Below are positions 23,240-34,362 of a DNA stretch of 64,000 nucleotides, one piece after another (positions within the stretch are counted from its first letter, which is position 1; the number at the start of each line of letters is the position of its first letter). Position numbers and translations under genes: made by a program. Under the pieces are notes generated by a model. That model ran no database searches, had not been told where the DNA came from, and saw nothing but the letters and a program-made list of their open reading frames with translations. The DNA is from Pyrus communis (Eukaryota > Streptophyta > Magnoliopsida > Rosales > Rosaceae). The stretch covers positions 5,746,872 through 5,810,871 of the forward strand of contig NC_084807.1 in assembly GCF_963583255.1 (NCBI RefSeq), in the 5' to 3' direction.

Positions 23240-24940
23240 TATTTATGTGCAGCCTTGACTATTCCACCAATATGTAACTATCGGCATTTATTTTGCTTTG
23301 AACTTCCAACAACCTTAACCCTATATAAGCGAAACGATGCTGCGGTGCTAAACCAAACAAGAGAAGTATTGATTAATTGAGTAATTTCAGTTAGTGATGC
23401 ACATGGAGTTTCGATCAAAGAAGCAAATAGCCTTCATCTGTCTGTCCGTAGTAACCTTGTTTAGCCTTCTAGGTCTCTTGTTTGCCGAAAATATTGTTGT
23501 TGAAGATGTTCATGTGGGTGTGATTCTTGACATGGGGTCAAGGGAAGGGCAGATTATTCTCAGTTGCATTTCTACGGCCCTGTCTGATTTTTACCAGCTG
23601 CATAAAAACTACACCACAAGGCTACTTCTACGAACCAAGGATTCCAAAGGAAAACCTCTACATGCTCTATCAGCTGGTGAGTCGCATATATCTTTTCTTT
23701 TTAAGTTTTTATGGCAGCTACGTACCATTAAATAATTAGCTTTATATATAGTGGCATGCAGTTATACTTAGTAATTATGTAACTTGGTGCAAGTTTGATC
23801 TCTACCAATTTTTTTCTTTCTCAACAATTAACCATTTAACACACTAATATCATCGTTCTATGAAAAAATAGTAATTATAAGAAGCTGTCATCAAATCTCA
23901 TCTATGTTGTTTCTCTAATCCCCTTGATATATTCGCAACCAATAAAAAGGTTTTGACCCAAAAAAGAAAAAACCAGTAGAATATTTGTTCCCCTTAGTCA
24001 ACAAGGGGATCATACAAGCAGGGCTGCGGGTAACAAAACGTTATGCTATTTGTACCAAGTAATCTTGGGATTGTAATTGGAGATTTAGGACAGAATATGT
24101 AGAAGATTATATTTGGGACATTCGAATTACATAAAAGAGTTCCAATTTTTATGCAACAGAAAGAAAATCCAAAGGAATTGTTTACAACGATAGTCAACTC
24201 CAATTAAATAGCCTAATTAACAGCTCTCATAAGTCTTAGGAGAAGGATTCAAGTCTTAACACTCTTCAAAGTTGATCCATCTGCAAGGTGATCTCCAGAC
24301 TGCACGTGGCTTGGCTTCCCCAATAGTAGTAAGTCCGGTTCTGGCCGGTTCCTTTGCTCACGTATATCTTCTTCGTTAAAATTCCATTTCGTGAACATTA
24401 TTCATCTACACATTCATGGAATAGAGCCTATCTTGAAAGTCCACGATTGACCCAAAAAAAAAAGTTTACGAATTTTTAATGGCTAATTACAAAAAATTAA
24501 ACTTTGTAACTAACTAAATTTATAAAATTTAACGAAAATAAAATACATTCTCATGACATTCCTAGCATAAAAAATATAAGGTTCTAGACAACTGACGTAA
24601 GTGATGCACCAATACGTCATTCCATCTTCACATACCTCACAATGAGTTCTAGGGTTTCAGACCAACTCAACAGAACCAATAGAAAGTGAGATTTCAGACC
24701 AACTAAATATAATCCAAATAGAGCAGAGTTTCAGACCAACTCAATGGAAACCAGATAGAGATAGGGTTCCAAATCACTACACGGAATTGATAGATAAAAG
24801 CGATTTTGAACCACTTAACAGAATTCAATGAAGATAGGGTTCCAGACCAAATCGATAAGGATTCCAGACCACTCAGTGGAATCCAAGGAATATAGGGTTT
24901 TAGACGACATAACAAAATCGATAGGGAAAGAGATTTTGGA
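23240..24940 (+). repeat. Duplication unit B, main part
   Basis: Continues unit B after the Helitron. It contains the core promoter, exon 1 and the first 1.26 kb of intron 1 of the intact GLR gene. Compared with unit A there are a few substitutions and a short deletion near 24848. Confidence 0.9.
23322..23329 (+). promoter_or_regulatory. TATA box, GLR promoter copy B
   Basis: TATATAAG, 67 bases before the start codon of the intact gene. Only about 80 bases of the ancestral promoter remain between this box and the Helitron border. Further upstream regulatory sequence is now Helitron DNA. Confidence 0.65.
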
Positions 24941-27900
24941 CCTCTCCATGAAATCCAATGAAGGCAGGGTTCAAGACCACTCAACGAAACTGATAGGGAA
25001 AGGGATTCTGGAACACTTAACGAAATTCAACGAAGATACGATTCTGGACCAACTTAATGGAACCCAGACAGAGCACGATTTCCAAACCACTCAACAGAAC
25101 CGAACAGAATTATAGGAACCTGTTTTAGAACAACTCAAGGGAATTAGACATGATTCGAGTTTGGTGTCACAATTTCCCATAATAATTGGTTAATGGTCCT
25201 CTACTAGCCCTCTCATTTCCCAAACATTTTAAATATACATAGCAAAACACATTTCATAAAATAGATCGATGACTAAATTCAAAAGCAACAATCTAGCAGA
25301 AAACATATTTTATAAATTCATGTCATGTCCACTAAGTATACTAGCATGAAAATTTTCAGGGTAATAACCATACCACATATACTAAAGTCACTAATATACA
25401 TATAGAAGCCTAATAACCACGTGAATTCTGGTAAGCCGTCACTTACACGCAAACTGAGGTGCACATCCCCATGATGGCTTACTTATCAAAGTAGGCCTAG
25501 TAGGCTCTATCAGGTCTTCAGTAATGCTAATTTTGGTATTTAAGAACAATTCAAGACAATTTAACCAAAAGTCAACCCTTGTTCAACGTGGTCAACAGTT
25601 GGGTCAACAACCTTACGTAATCCCCTCAAGAAGATCCACAAATTTGATTTTCGATCCACAAGTTCCTAAGGTTAGCACAATACTTCACAATAACATACTT
25701 CAATTCCATAATGATCCAATGGTCAAATCTTTGCCAGCTCCAAAAGTTGAGTGGCAATTAATAATGGAACTAGGTTTACAAGATTGAATCTCGTCAAGCA
25801 GATATCAAAAACGAATTCAGACATCGAAATTAGCCAAATGGAAAAAGTGGGTAATCGTGCCCACCCATCGGCCGCTGCAACCATGCGCTTAACAGAACTG
25901 ACAGGGAGAAGGATTCTGATGGAATCTAACGAAGACAGGATTTTAGAACACTCAACATAATTGATAAAGAAAGGGATTTCAGACACTCAATGAAATCCAT
26001 AGGGAAATAAATTTTGACCACTCAATAGAACCGAGAAGAGAGGGATTCCAAGACCACTCAACGGAATCCAATGAAGATAGGGTTTCAGACCACTTAATGG
26101 AAATGATAAGGAAAAGGATTCCAGACTACACAACAAAATCCAACAAAGATAGGGGTTCCAAACCAATTAACAAAACCCAGACGGAATGCATGGTTCCAAA
26201 ATACTCAACGAAACCGAACAGAATTCTAGGATCCTAGTATAAAACAAATCAAGAGAATTGGATATGATACGAATTTGGTGTCACAACTCCCCATAGCAAT
26301 GAGTTAACGATCATACCTAGCCTATCGTTTAACAAATATATCAAATATGCATACCTAAACACATTTCATAAAATAAATTGATGACTGAATTTAAAAGAAA
26401 CAATTTAGTAGAAAACACGTTTTATAATCCATGTCATATCTGCTAAGTATAATAGCATGAGAATTTTCAGATAATAACCATACCACATATATTAAAGTCA
26501 CCCACATATAGAAGCCCAATAAACGTGAATCCTAATAAGGTTTCACTTACACGCAAACCAAGATGTATATCACTCAGGATGGTGTACTAATCAAAGTGCC
26601 AACTAGGATTTATTGGGTCAGTAATAATGATAATTTGAATATTTAAGAACCAAGACATTTTGACCAAAAGTTAACCTTAGGTTAATGTGACCAACGGTAA
26701 GGTCAACAACCCTACGTAATCCAACCCAAAATATCTGCCTATTCGATTTTTGATCCACAAGTTCCCAAGGTCAACATAATACTTCCACAATAACATACTT
26801 CAATTCCATAATGATCCAACTTTCAGATCTTCGCCACCTACAAAAGTCAAGTGGATGTCAATTGCGAAACTAGGTTTACAAGATCGAATTTCACCAAATG
26901 GATGTGTGCCAAAAATAAAAAATAAAAAAAATCAGGGCATCAAAATTAGCTAACTGGAAAAAAGTGGTTTATCGGGCTCACGCGCCGCCACCGCCGCACT
27001 GCTAAACATGGTGGCTTGTGGCAACGACTTGTTGGAATACAACCAATACCAAAGTTGACTCATAATGTGTTAAATGAAGCTCGTGAAGAGTACATCAATT
27101 TTCTTACCTTTGTTGGAGTGCGAATCTGGCCAAAATGAGTCAAAATTAGCCAGGAAGTTGTTAGATCCGAGAATGGGTGCACCCTTACCGTGGACTCATC
27201 GGTGCTCGAACATCCAAACCAAAGCTCTGTTTGTAATGAGGTCACGATGAGTCTTAGTGGTTGTGGTTGGCATTGAGGTGAACGAAGGAGGTAGATCTCT
27301 TGCGTCAGAAAAGTCGAGCCTTGATATGTCGAGAACGGTTGCTAAACGAAGAAAATATTGGGTGACAAATGATCCTTGGGATGAGGGTAGTTAAACCCAA
27401 GTGGAGGTCGAGGTTGATTTGCCGAGAAAACATCGAAATCGACCTCAGAAAGTTTGCACGAAAACGAGCCAGTCGTAGGGTCCCGCGGGGGGGGGGGGGG
27501 GGGGGGGGGGGGTGGCGCAACTGGTCAACTTGTGGGTTATCTTTCCCTAAAATAGTAAGGCTGGTTTTGGATTGCTATTTGTAGTGTCTAATTTACTATT
27601 TTCCCCTTCCCTTTGGTCGTTTATATCTCCTTCGTTAAAACTCAGTTCCACGAACGATTTTATCATACATGTGCATAAGCCCTATCAGTAAAGTCCACAA
27701 ATGATCCCAAAAGGTCTATGAATTTCTTTTATAGCTAATTACGAAAAATCGAACTTTATTACTAACAAAAATTCTAAAATTTATTGAAAGAAAAATAAAT
27801 TCGCGTAAATACAAAATACAAAAATTTAAATTGTGAAAATCTGAGGGTGAGATTTCACATATAGAGGCGACATACATAGTTTGGGTGTACGAGATTAAAG

Positions 27901-30900
27901 AACACTAGAGGTTGAGCCATGTATATGTTTGGAGGAACTCATGTATAAGGCATTTTTTGACTTTTAGTTGACAAAGAGGCTAGCCACAACAAATTGCTAA
28001 GCTCAAAACAATGTGAATTGCCGTCAATTTGCCACATGGCTCAAGCTTTCAGTGCAGTTGTTGCCAAAGGCTGAAGAAACCCTTTGCCATCAAGTATGCT
28101 TTTTAACATTCAACAAAGCCATCAGGTTTGTGCTTGATGCAAAAAACCTATTTGCAAGAACCTGCGTTTTGATTAGGGTGAGAAGGAACAATGGACCATA
28201 TATATTATTGCGGAAAAGAGCATTAAATCCTCGTTCACAGCCCATATAAATGCCATAGAGGATTCTTAAAAGCATGAGAAAAAAAAGATAGGTTCATCAA
28301 TCGCAAGAGAAACTTAAAGAGCATGGGGGAGAGGATACTGTAATGTTCCATTAGTGCATGTCCTTGGTTTGGAGATGCCATCTTGAGGCCTGGTGACCAT
28401 TAGATGAATGGAGGCCGTGGTAGATTATGCAGAAGGCTGACTGGCATGAGCATAAGGCAATACGCTAGGCAAAAGATGCTGAGGTGGAAGGCACATATTG
28501 GATATAATAAACAGGTGCATGTGCAACTTGAGGAAATTTGGTTAGGTTCAACTATGTGAGGCATGCAGAAAAGGGCACGAACTGGCCGAAGCTAGAGAAG
28601 GCATATGGCCTGCCACATTTGGCATGGGTTGGTTTGTGGGCTCGTAAAGGATAACAAGATTTCAGAGGAAGTGACAAGCTGATTATTAGACCATGGAAAT
28701 GTTGGGCTAGAAAAGGATTGGCCTCACATGGAGACTTATACATACATGGAAACATAGTAGGAAGTGCATGTTGAATCGATGAAATGTTGCATAAATGTTG
28801 AGTTTGGCATGGAAAGCTACGTGATAGGGAATTTGATATGCAAAGTGTTTTAGATTCATATACGAAAATGCAATCATGTACTTACCTTATCAAATTGTTT
28901 AGACCTAATATTACACCATAGCCCTCGTGTAATCCAGATTGTTGAATGAATTACCAAGTTGGTTGACAGCCTAGAAATGGGGCTATCAGTCTCGGCCCGG
29001 TAAAACATTTTTGGTGGTGTGGCCGAGAAAGAAGGCTTTGAATTTCGGCATGGTAGTATAGTATTGATAGAGTAGTCGAGTCCTAGATGAAGTAGGACTA
29101 TTTGAGGATCATGATTGGTTTCTAATAAGATTTGAATTAATTGTTTGAGGATCAAGATGAATTTCTAGATAAAGTATGAATTGACCACATACTAAGACTA
29201 GGTTTAGAATTCTAGATCGAGTTGAAGAGGGTGAGACTTGATAGTGACGGAGTACTTAAAGCCTTTTTCACACCTTTTTGTAAAAACTAACTGTTTCACT
29301 AACTGTTTGCTCAGATTTTGAGTGGATAAACGAGTTTGGGTTGGCAGTTGACGGACGATGACAAACCAAATAGATGGGATTTTCCTAAAGTAACTAGTGA
29401 AGACCACCAACTAAATAGACAAGACTGAAGTCGTAGAGTCCATTTTCCTGATGAGTCTCAACCGACTAGATAGACAGGGATTCTCCCAAGTCTATGACTG
29501 ACTATTATCTCAAGTCTCAGGTAGCGAAGGGTCTTTGATTCTTTCGTCGAAAGAGGTATGTCTCAAGCCTTTTTGACGAAGTGAAATGTCCTATAATTGG
29601 TTACTCCTACGTTACATTTAGAGTACGGCACATTGACAGCCAAACCACTTTTACGATTAAGACACTCATCTTTTTCGAGTATCTTTGTCCGTATAGTTTG
29701 ATACCAATTTGACGGACTTATATTTAACAAATATAGTTGAGGCTGCCGAACCTAATGCAAAAGTTTAAAAACTTCATAGCGATTTGCATTGTGTTGAGGT
29801 TCTAGAACACAAAGCTGAAAATGCTCTTTCCTCGGTCGAAGTCTCTTAATTCAGAATTCAACAACACATTTCATCGCATCACCAATCAAGATTATTTGCC
29901 CCGTCAAGCTGGGTAGGGAATTGGCACACTTGCATTAGTATATTCAAAGCACCAAAAGACGTAATTAGCTCTTAGTACTTCGACCTCCGAGCCATGTAGG
30001 CTATATAATTTTTATGACCAACACAAGTCCAAACCTTTCCAACTTGCAGAGCAAGAGATCAATAATGTCTTTACTTCCTATTTCTAAAATCCAATTAGGC
30101 TAATAAACGAACATTACAACTCAACTCTTGTCTAATTTGTTGAGGAAAACTTGGAGTACACAATTCTAACACAAGTGTTGGAGAGACAAAACAAGTAAAC
30201 AAATTACTTGTATTAACTCACAAAAGATTACAATACACAAATTCTCAGGGACACTCTTTAGAAGCTATCACTCACTCTTTCTAGAGACACACTCTAAACC
30301 ACACACACTCCTCACAAGACTACTCTTACTTCTCACTCTCACTTAGCTCTCTCTTGATTCTTACTTCTTGCTTGTTGTATTGTTTAGCATAGCACTTCAC
30401 CTATTTATAGGTGAGCTTAACGACCTAGACTTTGCATAATAGCCACACAATATTACAAGCTACTAGAACTTTCTAGCTTAATCACCTACTTAACATGCAT
30501 ATTTGAACTAGAAAAATCTAGTTCATTTGCAGCTGCCCACCAATATGCTTGCTAGAGTTCTCTAGTAAAATCCCATGCATGATTCTTCTAGAATACCAAG
30601 ACCTTCATAATGGGCTGGACCTTAATATTTGGGATGGTGTTGTACTTTTAACACTCCCCCTTAATACCAGCTTATTCTTTTCTCCATACCGAGTTGATAA
30701 TGAAGCTTTTCAAACTTGCTGGTACTCAAACCTTTAGTGAACAAGTCCGCAACTTGTTCATCTATATTGATTTGCCTCATCTCAATCTCTTCTTGCAAGA
30801 CCTTCTCTTTAATGAAATGATATTGTACCTCCACATGTTTAGTTCTTGCATGAAAGACTGGATTTTCCGCCAAGCGAATTGCCGATTAGTTGTCACAGTA

Positions 30901-33900
30901 CCATGGTACATCATAATCTACTAATTGATGTAGATCACTTATCAACTATACCAGCCATGCATTCTCTTGAGCTACCATTGTTACTGCTCTATATTCTGCT
31001 TTCGTGGTTGACAAGGACACTATTGGTTGTTTCTTGCTGCACTACGAAACTACTCCAGAGCCAATTCTAAAGACATACCCAGTGGTCAATCTCCTGGTGT
31101 CATGATCTCCTGCAAAATCTGCGTCACAATAGCCAACCAACTTACCGTATTCACCTTTCTTGTACAAGAAACCATAGTCAATATACTTTTTACATATCTC
31201 AATATTCGTCGAACCGCTTCTAGATGAGCCTTATTTGGATTTTGCATGTATCGACTCATCACACCAACTGCATAAGGAATGTCAGGTTGAGTTAGAGTCA
31301 AGTAGATCAGACTACCTACCAATTGTCGATACATTGTTGCATCTTCCAAGTCCTTGCCTTCATGTGCACACATCTTGGCATTATGTTCCATTGGTGTCGA
31401 GATTGGTTTGCATTCAAGCATTCCAAACTTCTGCAACAAATCATTTGCATACTTTTGTTGACACAAAATACCCCTTCTTGTGTGCGATCAACCTATAATC
31501 CAAGAAAGTGCTTGAGTTGTCCAAATTCTTTCATCTTGAACCGAACTGACAAATTCTCCTTTGTTCAACGAATTTCTGCCTCATCATCGCCAATGATGAT
31601 TAGGTCATCCACGTACACCAGCACGACAAGTAACTTTCCTCCATTAGCTTTAATGAATAGGTAGGAATCTGCATGCCCGCTGAGTAACCACTTTGTGTTA
31701 GAAATTCTGGAATCTTACCGTACCACGCCCTTGGTGCTTGTTTCGAACCGTAGAGTGTTTTCCTTAACTTGCACATGTACTCAAGATGAGCTTTGCTTTC
31801 AAAAGCCCATTGCATGCATCATGTAGATCTCCCGATCTAACTCTCCATGCAAGAAAGCATTATTCACTATAAATTCCAATCTTTATTAGTTGCAAGTGCA
31901 AGTAGGACTCGTATGGTCGTAAGCTTTGCTACTGGACTAAACGTTTCATCATAGTTTGGTCCATATTACTAAGAGAAGCCTCGAGCCACCAACCGAGCCT
32001 TGGACATTTCAACTGAACCATCAAGACGATGCTTTATCTTGTACACCCATTTGCAGGATATGGGTTTCACATCCCTTGCATTTGGCACCAAATCCCAAGT
32101 TTTGATTTTCCTTAAGCGCAGTGATTTTTTCTTCTATAACTCTTACCTATTCAGAACTATGTGATGCCTCTTCAAACATCTCAGGTTCTTTTGCTGCTCC
32201 ATCAGCTATGACAGCATTGGCATATTTAGGATTTGGCTTTCGTATTCTTGTTGACTTCCTTAGTTGTGATTATGGAGTTGGTACTTCCACTTCACTAGGT
32301 CTAACTTCTCCTGGTTGTTGATACACACCAGTTTGCCAAGGACTCTTAGGTACTTCTTGCTTGACATTGTCACCATCAAGCAATTCCTCGAGCTCAACTG
32401 GACTTGATTGGATATGGGTAGCTTGGTCTCCCATTTTCTCCTGCAATGTATCTTCAATCTCTTTCAAGTCAGGCAACACCTCATTTTCTGAGCACCAACA
32501 AGATGATGCTTTTGGGTTTCATTCTTCTTCCAAGGCTAGAGACACTACGGCGTCCCAGTTATCTTCACTTTTCTTCTCCGAGTTGGTGACTTTACTCTAT
32601 ATGGGCTTTTTGAACTAGCAATCATTCGCCATGTAGCCCCTTCTTTCCACAATTGTAGCATTTTCCTCAAATCTTTTATTATTTTGGGATTGACCATAGT
32701 TGTCGTGATATGTTGGAGCTCCCCCTTGCCGAGAACTCCCCTCATTCTAATGACCTTTCTCCTTGTCACCATTTCTTTTCAATCCTTCACCAACATGCTA
32801 CTTAAAGCTGCCTTTATATCTATTGGTGTAGAGCGTTTCTTCCTTACCTTTTAATGAGACCCCTCCCATTTGCTTTGCCAAAGCTTGTTGATCGGCAAAC
32901 AAATTCTCAAACTCAACAAATGATGGTTGGGTCGGTCATCCTTGTACAGTAGCAACGAAGCCTTGATATTTAGGTATCAACCCATGGATATTTATTTTTT
33001 TATTTTTTTATTTTTTTATCCTTGATTCTACAATGGCAGCACTAGGATCTAACTTAGAAATTTCACGACAAATAGACTTTACCTTGTGGAAATATTCGGT
33101 AATCGTCATGTCTCGTTGGGCCACCGATAATAACTCATTCTCGAGAAGCTGCAGTCTTGTATCATTCCTCTTTGAAAAGAGTGTGGCGAAGGTGTCCCAC
33201 GTTTCTTTCAGTGTTTTAACTTTCCTTATGTGCTCTAACAAGTCCTCTTCAACTATGGTTTTTAAGGCAAACATGGCTTTACCTTCCTTGATCTTCCAAT
33301 TCCGCAAAGTGCCGCTAATGTCTTCTTTCGGCTGTGTAACTTCATTACCGTCGACGACATCCCAAAGATCTTGGCCTTGTAGGTAAGACTCCATACATGT
33401 CGCCCATGTGTTGTAATTTTTGTTGTTCAACTTCTTGATTGCTCCAACAACCTGAAGATTAAACATCGTGTCGACAGAACTTTGATAAGCCGTACAAAAT
33501 TAACCAACAGTCTTGCGAAGTAGTAAACTTCTCACGATTCTTGAAAGCTTCACTAGAGACGGTCCCTGATCGTACTGCGCTGATACCAATTGTTGAGGAA
33601 AAACTAGAGTACACAATTCTAACACAAGTGTTGGAGAGACAAAACAAAACAAAATTACTTGTATTAACTCACAAAAGATTACAACACACAAACTCTCAAG
33701 GACACTTTTTAGAAGCTATGACACTCACTTTTTCTAGAGACACCCTCTAAACCACTCACACTCCTCACAAGACTACTCTTACTTCTCACTCTCACTTAGC
33801 TCTCTTTTGATTCTTACTTCTTGCTTGTTGTATTGTTTAGCATAGCACTTCACCAGTTTATAGGTGAACTTAACGACCTAGGCTTTGCATAATAGCCACA

Positions 33901-34321
33901 CAATATTACAAGCTGCTAGAACTTTCTAGCTTAATCACCTACTTAACATGCAGATTTGAACTAGAAAAATCTAGTTTATTTGAAGCTGCCCACCGACATG
34001 CTTGCTAGAGTTCTCTAGCAAAATCCCATGCATGATTCTTCTAGAATACCAAGACCTTCATAATGGACTGGACCTTAATCTTTGGGCTGGTGTTGTAGTT
34101 TTAACATAATTGTCTAGGAAATTACCAATCTAAATTTAGAACTTTAGTACCACCACAGGCGGTGTTCAGGTGTACACAGAAAAAAATCTTGATTTGCGTA
34201 TAGAACAAATAACCTAAGACAACCAATTACAGTAATTACATGAGCTAACAAACAGCTATCTTAAGAGGTTATCTTGCCAGGTATTTGAATTAGTACGCAG
34301 TAGGTACAATTATTTATCATT

Positions 34322-34362
<41 letters not shown>

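Larger units (their letters stand above)
30138..34106 (-). mobile_element. Copia LTR retrotransposon, 3969 bp, minus orientation, internally deleted
   Basis: Two 516-bp LTRs (30138-30653 and 33591-34106), both TGTTGAGG...TTTTAACA, sit between perfect TAATT duplications. The coding order on the minus strand is gag, zinc knuckle, linker, RT, RNase H. The protease and integrase core are missing between about 32600 and 32480. Frameshifts and stops break the rest, so it cannot move by itself, although primer site, polypurine tract and both LTRs remain. LTRs differ by a few percent by eye, so the insertion is not very recent. It lies in GLR intron 1, opposite to the gene. Confidence 0.93.

Noticed and set aside
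33572..33590. tRNA-like sequence
   Set aside because: Only the short primer binding site complementary to a tRNA 3' end; no tRNA gene.
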